A stretch of 64,000 nt of DNA from Rhodobacteraceae bacterium HTCC2083. GTDB lineage: Bacteria > Pseudomonadota > Alphaproteobacteria > Rhodobacterales > Rhodobacteraceae. Positions within the stretch are counted from its first letter, which is position 1; each line of letters starts with the position of its first letter. Below the pieces are notes generated by a model that ran no database searches, was not told the origin of the DNA, and saw only the letters and a list, made by a program, of their open reading frames with translations. Shown in pieces: positions 26,970 to 35,086 of the stretch. The DNA is taken from positions 1,844,476 through 1,908,475 of the forward strand of contig DS995276.1 in NCBI GenBank assembly GCA_000156115.1, in the 5' to 3' direction. A program made the position numbers and the translations under genes.

Positions 26970-28043
26970 TTATGCGCTGGCTGTGACGATGTTCACATGG
27001 CCCATCTTGCGACCCACTTTCACATCAGCCTTGCCATACAAATGTAGCGCTGTTTCCGCTTGCGTTGCCAGCGTTGGAACGCGGTCCATATCATCGCCGA
27101 TCAGGTTCTCCATGACCACATCAGAGTGGCGCTGACCGTTGCCGAGAGGCCAGCCAGCAATGGCGCGGATATGTTGCTCGAATTGATCCACAGTGCAGCC
27201 ATTCTGGGTCCAATGGCCGGAATTATGCACGCGCGGGGCGATTTCATTTACTATAAGCCCTGCTTGTGTCACGAAAAGCTCGACGCCCATCACCCCCACA
27301 TAGTTCAGTTCATTTAGGATGCGAGCGGCCAGCAAAACCGCATCCATGCGCAGCGCCGATTTGACGTTCGCGGGCACAGTAGTTTTGCGTAGAATGCCGC
27401 CCTCATGGACGTTTTCACCGGGGTCATAGCAGGCCACTTCGCCTGATGGGCTACGCGCTGCGATCACAGAGATTTCGCAGCTAAAATCGATGAACCCTTC
27501 CAGCACAGAAGGCGCACCTGCCATGTCAGCTAGCACTTTATCAGCATCGGCCGCTGACATGAGACGAGCTTGCCCTTTGCCATCGTAGCCAAACCGTCGT
27601 GTCTTCAAAATGGATGGCACACCAACTTGTTCTATTGCGGCTTGCATGCTGGTCGCGTCATCAACTGCTGCATAGGGCGCGACGCTCAGGCCGAGACCGT
27701 TGAGGAAATCTTTCTCAGTGATGCGGTCTTGTGAGATGCGCAATGCTTCGCGGCCTGGATGGATCGGGGTAAGCGCGCCTAACAAATCAAGCGCGGACGT
27801 CGGCACATTTTCGAACTCATATGTGATGACATCGACGGCTTCGCCGAAAGCGCGCAGTGCGGCTTCATCCTCATAGGCTGCCGTGGTCACATGATCAGCA
27901 ACATGGCCCGCTGGCGGGTTTGTGCCGGGTTCGAAAATATGCGTGCGAAAGCCTAAGCGCGCAGCCGCGACAGACAGCATACGGCCTAATTGACCACCCC
28001 CCAAAATACCAATGATTGCGCCTTGCGGAAGGGGGTTAGTCAT
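26970..28043 (-). CDS. purK: 5-(carboxyamino)imidazole ribonucleotide synthase PurK
   Basis: A 357-residue ATP-grasp ligase of purine synthesis, converting AIR and bicarbonate to N5-CAIR. '[12 protein letters not shown]', '[12 protein letters not shown]', '[12 protein letters not shown]' and '[14 protein letters not shown]' are typical. The start is the ATG at 28043 before '[13 protein letters not shown]'; a longer frame reading upstream is inside purE. It overlaps purE by 8 bases, and the pair acts in sequence. Confidence 0.95.
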   Translation of the reverse strand: MTNPLPQGAIIGILGGGQLGRMLSVAAARLGFRTHIFEPGTNPPAGHVADHVTTAAYEDEAALRAFGEAVDVITYEFENVPTSALDLLGALTPIHPGREALRISQDRITEKDFLNGLGLSVAPYAAVDDATSMQAAIEQVGVPSILKTRRFGYDGKGQARLMSAADADKVLADMAGAPSVLEGFIDFSCEISVIAARSPSGEVACYDPGENVHEGGILRKTTVPANVKSALRMDAVLLAARILNELNYVGVMGVELFVTQAGLIVNEIAPRVHNSGHWTQNGCTVDQFEQHIRAIAGWPLGNGQRHSDVVMENLIGDDMDRVPTLATQAETALHLYGKADVKVGRKMGHVNIVTASA

Positions 28044-28524
28044 CTGTTGGTTCCTCTGGAATGGAGTTCGACAAAGCCTCGCGCCACGAATCCAAACGTT
28101 GAGCGAGATCCGTGTCCGAGGTCGCGATAATGCCGGCCGCCATAAGCCCTGCATTCGCGGCACCCGCACCACCAATCGCCATAGTCGCCACGGGAAAACC
28201 GCGCGGCATTTGCAGGATGGAATAAAGGCTATCGACGCCTGAAAGTGCCTTGGTCTGCACGGGTACACCCACAACAGGCACACGGGTTTTCGATGCCATC
28301 ATACCGGGCAAATGTGCGGCACCGCCAGCCCCGGCGATGATCACTTTCAAGCCACGCGAGGCCGCGGTTTTGCCGTAGTCCCATAAACGATCGGGGGTGC
28401 GATGCGCGGAGACGATTTTGGTTTCGTATGGAACCTCCAACGCGTCCAATATATCGGCGGCTTCTTTCATGGTGGACCAATCGGACTGGCTGCCCATGAT
28501 TATACCTACTTCGATCTTAGCCAT
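28036..28524 (-). CDS. purE: N5-CAIR mutase PurE
   Basis: A 162-residue class-I PurE that turns N5-CAIR into CAIR. It begins '[20 protein letters not shown]', and has '[15 protein letters not shown]' and '[16 protein letters not shown]'. AAGG lies 9 bases before the ATG at 28524. It is coupled to purK by overlap and follows the DUF465 gene by 75 bases. Confidence 0.96.
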   Translation of the reverse strand: MAKIEVGIIMGSQSDWSTMKEAADILDALEVPYETKIVSAHRTPDRLWDYGKTAASRGLKVIIAGAGGAAHLPGMMASKTRVPVVGVPVQTKALSGVDSLYSILQMPRGFPVATMAIGGAGAANAGLMAAGIIATSDTDLAQRLDSWREALSNSIPEEPTDD

Positions 28525-28599
28525 GCTGTGACACCTTGAAATGGACACGGTAAATATGAGCGGGTGACTATAGCCTTATGCTGTATTAGCGCAATGCGA

Positions 28600-28824
28600 T
28601 TAGGCGATAATGTCAGGCGTCAATCGATCTTCAATCTGCGCGATTTTGTCCTTCAAGCGCAGCTTGTTACGTTTGAGACGTTGCAGCGTTAATGGATCCG
28701 CAGTTCCCTTTTCCGCAAGTGCATGAATGGCCTCGTCCAAATCACGATGCTCACGGCGCATAACTTCCAACTCCACGCGCAGCACATCATTGGTTTTCAT
28801 CGAAATATCATTGGGCGGGGTCAT
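28600..28824 (-). CDS. DUF465 (YdcH-like) small protein
   Basis: A roughly 74-residue, highly charged helical protein: 'LEVMRREHRDLDEAIHAL', 'LTLQRLKRNKLRLKDKIAQ' and the ending 'LTPDIIA', which is typical of alphaproteobacterial DUF465 proteins. The role is unknown; the fold is a short coiled coil. Starts at 28824 and 28800 are both possible and neither has a strong ribosome site. It sits upstream of purEK. Confidence 0.82.
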   Translation of the reverse strand: MTPPNDISMKTNDVLRVELEVMRREHRDLDEAIHALAEKGTADPLTLQRLKRNKLRLKDKIAQIEDRLTPDIIA

Positions 28825-28896
28825 AAGTGACGAATCCGTGAAAGGTCTTACAGGCAGAGCATTCAGTATAGCGTTGCAGCACAGGCGCGCATAGCC

Positions 28897-28925
28897 CTTG
28901 CACTGCGCTTTGATGCTTCCCATAT
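28897..28925 (+). promoter_or_regulatory. Sigma-32 type promoter before hsp20
   Basis: CTTGCA (28897-28902), 15 bases, then TCCCATAT (28918-28925) fits the heat-shock pattern CTTGAA - 13 to 17 bases - CCCCATnT with two mismatches. Transcription would begin about 60 bases before the Hsp20 ATG. RpoH control of a small heat-shock gene is expected. Confidence 0.68.
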
Positions 28926-28995
28926 TCATCGTATCGCCGGTTGCCAAAATGGGACCGCTGCAGATCGACAGTCGCTTTACTTTAAGGACAGACCG

Positions 28996-29409
28996 ATGAC
29001 GAAAATGACACTGGGATCTTACCCGTATATGCTTGGGTTCGAGCAATTGGAACGGCTTGTGGAACGCACAGCCAAATCCGGTAACGAAGGCTATCCACCT
29101 TATAATATTGAACAAACTTCAGATACCTCTTATCGTATCACGCTCGCCGTGGCCGGCTTTGCGGAGGATGATCTGTCTATTACCGTTGAGGACCGCCAAT
29201 TGGTCATCCGTGGACGGCAAACCGACGATAGCGAGGGCCGTATGTTCCTGCACCGTGGAATCGCCGCGCGGCAGTTTCAACGTAGTTTCGTGTTGGCGGA
29301 CGGGGTCGAGGTGGGTGAAGCCTTGATGGAAAACGGACTGCTGCATGTCGATTTGACTCGCGCGCGACCAGACACAGTTGTCCAAACAATAAGCATTAAG
29401 AAAGGGTAG
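28996..29409 (+). CDS. Hsp20-family small heat-shock protein
   Basis: A 137-residue alpha-crystallin-type chaperone that holds unfolded proteins. The domain spans about residues 38-130: 'YRITLAVAGFAEDDLSITVE', 'RRGIAARQFQRSFVL' region and the closing 'ALMENGLLHVDL', matching the A-x-x-x-N-G-x-L motif. The C-terminal 'ISIKKG' holds an I-x-I. AAGGA precedes the ATG. DUF1150 follows after three bases, as is usual in Rhodobacterales. Confidence 0.93.
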   Translation: MTKMTLGSYPYMLGFEQLERLVERTAKSGNEGYPPYNIEQTSDTSYRITLAVAGFAEDDLSITVEDRQLVIRGRQTDDSEGRMFLHRGIAARQFQRSFVLADGVEVGEALMENGLLHVDLTRARPDTVVQTISIKKG

Positions 29410-29412
29410 AGC

Positions 29413-29640
29413 ATGTCAGAGAATTTTGATTTTGCGAAAAGCAGCGAAGAGCGGATTGTTTATGTGCGCTCAGTTGATGTGACGGACCTGCCGGAAGAAA
29501 TGCAAAAGCAGGCGGATGGCACAGAGCAGCTTTATGCGGTGCATTCCGAGGATGGTGCACGTTTGGCGATTGTTGCAGATCGCAACCTTGCCTTTGTGCT
29601 GGCGCGCCAGAATGACTATGCGCCTTACGCGGTGCACTGA
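29413..29640 (+). CDS. DUF1150 family protein
   Basis: A 75-residue protein found downstream of Hsp20 genes in alphaproteobacteria. Conserved parts are 'RIVYVRSVDVTDLP', 'LYAVHSEDGARLAIV' and 'RNLAFVLARQND'. Its function is unknown; position suggests the heat-shock operon. Its stop overlaps the next ATG by one base. Confidence 0.88.
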   Translation: MSENFDFAKSSEERIVYVRSVDVTDLPEEMQKQADGTEQLYAVHSEDGARLAIVADRNLAFVLARQNDYAPYAVH

Positions 29641-30518
29641 TGGCTGATTTTGTTGTCCATTGGGTCGATGCGTTCACGGATCGTCCCTTTGGCGGCAATG
29701 GATGCGCCGTCATTCACCACGCGGCGCATCTTGACGATGAAACCTGTTTGGCCTTCGTGCGCGAAACGTCGTTGGTTGAATGCACATTTCTTGGCCCCTC
29801 TGATGTGGCCGATGTGCGTGTACGCTATTTTCTCGCCAGTCGTGAAATACCATTTGCAGGACATCCAACGGTAGCCTCAGTCGTTGCGGCCCACGCGGCG
29901 GGAACGATTGGCACAGGAGATGTGACGTTGGAAACTTTAGCCGGCATCATCCCCGTTCACTTAAGCGAGGATGGCAAGCGCGTCACGATGCGCCAGATCG
30001 CGCCTGAGTTCGGGCCTGTTGTCGATACTGAATTGGCCGCAGCTGCGATAGGATTACGCGCGGAGGATATCATCGCTCCGCCCCAAATGGTCTCCACGGG
30101 TTTACCCTTTATTATTACGCTGCTCCGCGATCGGGTCGCGCTTTGCTGTGCGGCACTGAATGCCTCTGCTATTGAGGCCATGAACAACACTTTGGGAGAG
30201 TTCGGCGCTGATGTGATGGAGCCGTTTCTAAGCACGCTTGGCGGTTTTACAAAGCAAGGCGATACGTTTTCACGACTGCTCTTGTTGCCACCAAGCCCTT
30301 CAGAAGATCCGTTCACAGGATCCGCGACAGGTGCCTTGGCGAGTTACCTTTGGACGCACGGTTTGATAGAAACGCCTGAATTCGTGGCAGAACAAGGCCA
30401 CGCAATGGGTCGCCCGGGACGTGCAGATGTGCGCTTGATCGGGCCGCGCGATGCGATTGAAGGTGTTGAGGTTGCAGGTGCGGGATATATTTTGATGAGC
30501 GGCACACTGCATTTGTGA
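29640..30518 (+). CDS. PhzF-family isomerase-like protein
   Basis: A 292-residue protein with two PhzF-type halves. The opening 'HWVDAFTDRPFGGNGCAVI', the glutamate in 'RETSLVECTFL', 'IPFAGHPTVAS' and the C-terminal 'EDPFTGSATGALASYL' are family hallmarks. Most family members act on unknown small molecules; phenazine synthesis is not implied because no other phz gene is present. It is the third gene of the Hsp20 unit and ends against the alpha/beta-hydrolase gene. Confidence 0.9.
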   Translation: MADFVVHWVDAFTDRPFGGNGCAVIHHAAHLDDETCLAFVRETSLVECTFLGPSDVADVRVRYFLASREIPFAGHPTVASVVAAHAAGTIGTGDVTLETLAGIIPVHLSEDGKRVTMRQIAPEFGPVVDTELAAAAIGLRAEDIIAPPQMVSTGLPFIITLLRDRVALCCAALNASAIEAMNNTLGEFGADVMEPFLSTLGGFTKQGDTFSRLLLLPPSPSEDPFTGSATGALASYLWTHGLIETPEFVAEQGHAMGRPGRADVRLIGPRDAIEGVEVAGAGYILMSGTLHL

Positions 30519-30584
30519 TCATGGTTGGGGGCTAACCCGTCGACCCATGAGATATTTATGGAAATAGGAAGCGCAAAGCAGGTT

Positions 30585-31349
30585 CTAGGGCTGGTACTCT
30601 AAAAAAGTCTTCAGAGAACCTTCGAAGGCGCGAGGTTGTTCGGCGTGAAGCCAGTGGCCCGCGCCCTGTATTTTTGCGAACTTTGCGTTGGAGAAGTGGG
30701 TCCTGATCTTAGCGCGATGCTCAGGCAGAACGTAGTTTGAATTTGCGCCTGATAAGAACAAGGTAAGGCCGTTGTAGGTACCTGGGACTTCGGGGAAGCC
30801 AAGGATCTTTGGCATGTCTTGCTCCAGCGTATCAAGGTTGTAGTGCCAACGTTTCTCTTTCACATCAAGCGATTGGGTGAAAAACGATTGTAGCGTTTTA
30901 TCCTCTACGTTCGCGGCCAGTTGCTCCACCGCATCCGCGCGGCGGGTGACTTTGGACAGATCAACCGCTCGCATGGCGTCGATGAATTGTTGTTGCGAAT
31001 GGGTGTAGGTGACGGGCGCTATATCTGCGACCAAGAGCCGTGCGACTCGGGTCGGTTCGTTCAAGGCCAGCACCATCGAAGCCTTGCCTCCCATGGAGTG
31101 TCCGACCAAATCGACCGTGCCCCCATGTGCTGTAATCACTTCGCTCAGATCGCTTGCCATATCTTCATAGCTGTGGCTGCCCGCGTGAAAGCTGTTGCCA
31201 TGATTGCGCATATCCGGCGCAATGACGCGCCGCGTTTCGGACATGCGTTTGGCGATGACATTCCAATTGCGTGCCGATCCGAACAACCCGTGAACGATCA
31301 TCAGCGGGGGCATTGTCGTGTCGGTACCATGTGTGAGGATATTTAGCAT
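30585..31349 (-). CDS. Alpha/beta hydrolase, YbfF-like esterase
   Basis: A 254-residue hydrolase. The oxyanion-hole motif 'IVHGLFGSARNW', nucleophile elbow 'GHSMGGKASMVLAL' and catalytic His in 'GAGHWLHAEQP' are seen; 'DIAPVTYTHSQQQF' resembles YbfF. The substrate is an ester or thioester, not defined. The start at 31349 precedes 'LNILTHGTDT'; further upstream the frame has no family resemblance. It is convergent with phzF. Confidence 0.88.
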   Translation of the reverse strand: MLNILTHGTDTTMPPLMIVHGLFGSARNWNVIAKRMSETRRVIAPDMRNHGNSFHAGSHSYEDMASDLSEVITAHGGTVDLVGHSMGGKASMVLALNEPTRVARLLVADIAPVTYTHSQQQFIDAMRAVDLSKVTRRADAVEQLAANVEDKTLQSFFTQSLDVKEKRWHYNLDTLEQDMPKILGFPEVPGTYNGLTLFLSGANSNYVLPEHRAKIRTHFSNAKFAKIQGAGHWLHAEQPRAFEGSLKTFLEYQP

Positions 31350-31449
31350 GAGCCAAGGCCTAGCGTGAAATTCACACATGTTCCAGTCGGCATTGCTTGA
31401 GGCGGCATTGGGCTTAGCGTACTCTCTGCGCGTCCGTGAAAGTGAGTCG

Positions 31450-31824
31450 ATGCAAAACGATCTAGATCTCAATTCGATAGAGCAGAAAGTGCTGAATCTG
31501 CTGCGTGTGAAGCTGGGTGTCAAAGCCCGCGATCTGCCACGCGGAATGAAGCGTGCGGGACGTCGCCTACCGCGTGATGCGCACCGGGCAGCACAAGTGA
31601 TCAGCACCGCGAAAGTGCAACTGGGCCACCCAAAGCTTGCGCGTATGGTGGACCTGCATTCAGTCGCGACGGCGGAAACTGTGCTGCACGCGTATCTCGA
31701 AAAGATAGACCCCAAAGAACGTCGCAAGCATGCCATTCTATCGATGCTTGGCGCGCAAGCACTAAACATCTTGGGGGTCTTCGTGCTGGTTATCGCCCTT
31801 CTGACGTGGCGCGGGTTTTTGTGA
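31450..31824 (+). CDS. Uncharacterised protein with a C-terminal helix
   Basis: A roughly 124-residue protein. The N-terminal part is basic and helical ('IEQKVLNLLRVKLGVKARDL', 'RGMKRAGRRLPRDAHRAAQ') and one helix closes it ('MLGAQALNILGVFVLVIAL'). It resembles conserved Rhodobacterales proteins without known role. The start 'MQNDLDLN' is favoured over an upstream in-frame ATG at 31378. The last 35 bases overlap the end of the DUF817 pseudogene on the other strand. Confidence 0.65.
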   Translation: MQNDLDLNSIEQKVLNLLRVKLGVKARDLPRGMKRAGRRLPRDAHRAAQVISTAKVQLGHPKLARMVDLHSVATAETVLHAYLEKIDPKERRKHAILSMLGAQALNILGVFVLVIALLTWRGFL

Positions 31825-32655
31825 TCGGGGTTGGGATCAATGCATCGTGCATTACAACTGTGACGGTTACAAAACTCACGTAAAGTAACAGATACCATGA
31901 CCCGAGTTTTGCGAGGCTGACCATCGCGATCCCGTCCGCGCCTGCGTAAATCCAGGTGCCCGTGCCTACGTTCTCAGCGACCCAATGGAAGAAATTGGTA
32001 AGCAGTGCGGCTAAGGGCAGTGGCATCCAATAGTTTGCGTTCGCAATGCGAAACCAAACACGTGTGCGGATGAACAGGATCAGCGTAGTCGCAAACAACA
32101 GATAGCGCGCGTCTAAAATGTAGTGATGGGTGAAGAAATTCAGATAGATCAACGTGCCAAGAGTGAAGGTCATCTAAAGCGGCGGGTAGGGCGTGAACCT
32201 CATATCAAAGATGCGAATGACACGCGCTATGAAAGAGCCGACCGACGCATACATAAACCCCGAAAACAGCGGCACGTCCCAAAGTTTGAGCAATGCGGGT
32301 TCGGGATGGCCCAGCTTCCTGCGTTAACCTTGAAGATTTCCATGGCCGTACCCGTGAGGTGAAACAGCAAGATCACACGCGCTTCAGCAAGGGTTTCGAG
32401 TTTGAAAATCAAGAAATGCGCCTGCAGTGTGATCGCGTAGATCACCAACGCATCGTAGCGCTGAACGGCCCAAGCATTATTCCAGATCTGGTTTGAGATG
32501 ATGAGACTAGCAAGCATGAGCGCACCAAATAGACAGGCCCATGCTTGTTTTAGGGTGAACATCACCAGCTCTGCGATCGGCCTCGGCAGGAGTTTGCGCA
32601 TTGCATCGCCTAGGCGACGTTCCATGTGGCGAGTAGATTGCCTTTCACTCATCAC
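31790..32655 (-). pseudogene. DUF817 membrane protein, frameshifted and with an amber stop
   Basis: The N-terminal half (from 32655) reads 'FTLKQAWACLFGALMLAS' and 'EARVILLFHLTGTAMEIF' to 'VNAGSWAIPNP', then leaves frame at about 32297. In the next frame it continues 'ALLKLWDVPLFSGFMYASVG' to 'FTPYPPL', reaches TAG at 32174-32176 where the family has Trp, and goes on 'MTFTLGTLIYLNFFTHHYI' to the end. A missing base in the CCC run at 32297-32299 plus a Trp-to-stop change explain both breaks. The role of DUF817 proteins is not known. The gene is probably dead. Confidence 0.87.
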
Positions 32656-32712
32656 GCTTTAGTGGCGCAGGGGCAGGTTTGTAGGCAATCGCGGGGCGTG
32701 ATGTTTGGCAAA

Positions 32713-32742
32713 CAAAAAGGGGCACGCCAAGCGACGCACCCC
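32713..32742 (-). terminator. Intrinsic terminator downstream of glyA
   Basis: On the minus strand GGGGTGCG pairs with CGTGCCCC (two wobble pairs) and TTTTTG follows. It lies about 30-60 bases after the glyA stop. Confidence 0.8.
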
Positions 32743-32771
32743 TCTATTTTTATGCTACTTATCCTGAGATC

Positions 32772-34061
32772 TTAGAGGTTCGGATACATTGGGAAACGTG
32801 CGCACATGGCTTCCACTTCGCCCTTTACCTTCGCTTCAACCGCTGTGTTGCCATCCGCGCCGTTCACCGCGATGCCGTCCACGACTTCGATGATCCAATC
32901 CGCGATCTGGCGGAACTCTGCTTCACCAAACCCGCGTGTTGTACCAGCGGGAGAGCCAAGGCGAATACCGGACGTCACTGTCGGCTTTTCAGGGTCAAAC
33001 GGCACGCTATTTTTGTTGCATGTGATGTGCGCACGGCCCAAGGCCTTGTCGACGATGTTGCCCGTCACGCCTTTCGGGCGTAGGTCAACCAGGACTATAT
33101 GCGTGTCAGTGCCGTGTGTGACTGTGTCCAAACCCCCCTTGATCAACTGATCGCTCAACGCTTGTGCGTTCACGATGACTTGCTTGATGTAGTCTTTGAA
33201 CTCAGGGCGCAGAGCCTCGCCAAATGCTACTGCTTTTGCAGCAATCACATGCATCAAGGGACCACCTTGAATGCCGGGGAAAATCGCAGAGTTGAATTTC
33301 TTTGCCAGGGCCTCGTCATTGGTGACGATCATTCCACCGCGTGGACCGCGCAGGGTTTTATGCGTCGTCGTCGTTGCAACATGCGCATGGGGGAAGGGCG
33401 ATGGGTGCTCGCCCGCCGCCACAAGACCCGCGAAATGCGCCATGTCCACATGCAGATAGGCACCAACCATATCCGCAATTTCACGCATGCGCTTGAAATC
33501 AATCTGACGTGGGATCGCGGAACCACCTGCGATGATCATTTTTGGCTGATGCTCTTTCGCGAGCGCTTCCACCTGTTCGTAATCCAGAAGGTTGTCTTCT
33601 TTACGCACACCGTACTGAACGGCGTTGAACCACTTGCCTGACTGGTTCGGCGCGGCACCATGTGTGAGATGACCTCCTGCGTCCAAAGACATACCTAGGA
33701 TCGTGTCACCGGGCTGCAAAAGTGCTTGGAACACACCCTGGTTCGCTTGTGATCCAGAGTTTGGCTGCACATTCGCAAATCCGCAGCCAAACAGCTCTTT
33801 CGCGCGCTCAATCGCGAGATTTTCGGCGATGTCTACATGCTGACACCCACCATAATAACGACGGCCCGGATAGCCTTCCGCGTATTTGTTGGTCATCACA
33901 GAGCCTTGCGCTTCCATGACGGCAGCCGAGACGATGTTCTCAGAAGCGATCAACTCGATCTCGTCGCGCTGACGGCCGAGCTCGGAGGTAATGGATCCAA
34001 AAATCTCAGGATCGCGATCAGACAGGCTTTGCGTGAAAAACTGGGTGTTTGAGTTGGTCAT
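32772..34061 (-). CDS. glyA: Serine hydroxymethyltransferase
   Basis: A 429-residue PLP enzyme that interconverts serine and glycine with tetrahydrofolate. '[19 protein letters not shown]', '[19 protein letters not shown]', '[19 protein letters not shown]' and the PLP-lysine motif '[14 protein letters not shown]' are intact. No glycine riboswitch is seen upstream. It is a single-gene unit divergent from nadK. Confidence 0.97.
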   Translation of the reverse strand: MTNSNTQFFTQSLSDRDPEIFGSITSELGRQRDEIELIASENIVSAAVMEAQGSVMTNKYAEGYPGRRYYGGCQHVDIAENLAIERAKELFGCGFANVQPNSGSQANQGVFQALLQPGDTILGMSLDAGGHLTHGAAPNQSGKWFNAVQYGVRKEDNLLDYEQVEALAKEHQPKMIIAGGSAIPRQIDFKRMREIADMVGAYLHVDMAHFAGLVAAGEHPSPFPHAHVATTTTHKTLRGPRGGMIVTNDEALAKKFNSAIFPGIQGGPLMHVIAAKAVAFGEALRPEFKDYIKQVIVNAQALSDQLIKGGLDTVTHGTDTHIVLVDLRPKGVTGNIVDKALGRAHITCNKNSVPFDPEKPTVTSGIRLGSPAGTTRGFGEAEFRQIADWIIEVVDGIAVNGADGNTAVEAKVKGEVEAMCARFPMYPNL

Positions 34062-34137
34062 AGGAGACTCCGAGAACTAGAATTCAAGCGTTGAGCTAGC
34101 CGTATAGGAAATAAATTCAAGCTCAAGCGGTATAAAC

Positions 34138-34149
34138 GACGCATGCGTC
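34138..34149. promoter_or_regulatory. Perfect palindrome between glyA and nadK
   Basis: GACGCATGCGTC is a 12-bp perfect palindrome 77 bases before the glyA start and 77 before nadK. A second pair, TTGAGCT (34091-34097) and AGCTCAA (34120-34126), can form a hairpin in the glyA leader. The factor that binds, if any, is unknown. Confidence 0.4.
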
Positions 34150-34225
34150 TAATTCTACGCCATGGCTGGTGGTTCGCAGTGACATGTGTTTCTCTCGGAC
34201 CGATCATCGCAAGGTAGGACGCTCA

Positions 34226-34987
34226 ATGACACTTAAGATTGCCTTTTTGGCGAGCGAAACAGCAACGGCGCAATCAGCCCGTGGTGCACTTGTCACGCGT
34301 TATGGCAATGTGGATCAAGCGCAAGCCGATGTGATCGTTGCGCTTGGCGGTGATGGCTTCATGCTCTCGGTTTTGCACGCGACACAAGATCTGCCCGCGC
34401 CCGTCTATGGGATGAACCGCGGCACCATCGGCTTTTTGATGAATGAATACAGTGAAAGCGATCTGCAAGAACGCTTGTCCGACGCGGAAGAAGAGGTGAT
34501 CAACCCGTTGTCAATGATCGCAGAAGACCGCGCTGGCGAAATCCACCGCCAGTTGGCGATCAACGAAGTGTCGCTGCTGCGCGCGGGCCCACAAGCGGCC
34601 AAGCTGCGCATCTACATTGATGCTCGCCTTAGAATGCAAGAGCTGGTCTGCGACGGCGCGCTGTTGGCGACGCCTGCGGGTTCGACAGCCTATAATTATT
34701 CTGCGCATGGCCCGATCTTGCCGATTGGTTCAGATGTTCTGGCGCTGACCGCAATGGCGGCGTTCCGTCCGCGCCGCTGGCGGGGTGCATTGGTGCCAAA
34801 AGCCGCAAAAGTACGTTTCGAGGTGATTGAGCCGGACAAAAGACCCGTGATGGCGGATGCGGACGGACGCTCTGTCAAAAACGTGATTAGGGTTGATATC
34901 CAATCTGAACCCAGCATCGCGCACCGCATTCTTTTTGATCCGGGCCATGGGCTCGAGGAACGGCTGATCCGCGAGCAATTTGTTTAA
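34226..34987 (+). CDS. nadK: NAD kinase
   Basis: A 253-residue kinase that makes NADP. 'VALGGDGFMLSVLHAT' (GGDG at 41-44), 'GMNRGTIGFLMNEYSE', 'INEVSLLRAGPQAAKL' and 'ATPAGSTAYNYSAHGPILP' are family motifs. AAGGTAGG lies upstream of the ATG at 34226. It is convergent with prpE. Confidence 0.95.
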   Translation: MTLKIAFLASETATAQSARGALVTRYGNVDQAQADVIVALGGDGFMLSVLHATQDLPAPVYGMNRGTIGFLMNEYSESDLQERLSDAEEEVINPLSMIAEDRAGEIHRQLAINEVSLLRAGPQAAKLRIYIDARLRMQELVCDGALLATPAGSTAYNYSAHGPILPIGSDVLALTAMAAFRPRRWRGALVPKAAKVRFEVIEPDKRPVMADADGRSVKNVIRVDIQSEPSIAHRILFDPGHGLEERLIREQFV

Positions 34988-35020
34988 CGCTTCATCTTGC
35001 CCATTAAATTCAAACCTCCA

Positions 35021-35060
35021 AGCCTTTAGGCTCGGAGCACCGCGAGGCTTTTGCCCTCGC
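35021..35060. terminator. Hairpins between convergent nadK and prpE
   Basis: AGCC-TTTA-GGCT (35021-35032) and GCGAGG/CCTCGC (35042-35060) form two stems in the convergent gap. T-tracts are weak on both sides, so a terminator role is plausible but not certain. Confidence 0.4.
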
Positions 35061-35086
35061 AAAACCGGTTCCCGCTGAAGGTGACG

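Noticed and set aside
29020-29050. GGTTCGAGC resembling a tRNA T-loop
   Set aside because: It lies inside the Hsp20 coding region and no acceptor or anticodon stem surrounds it.
29640-30518. Phenazine biosynthesis gene
   Set aside because: Only the PhzF-like isomerase is present; no phzA-E or phzG gene is near.
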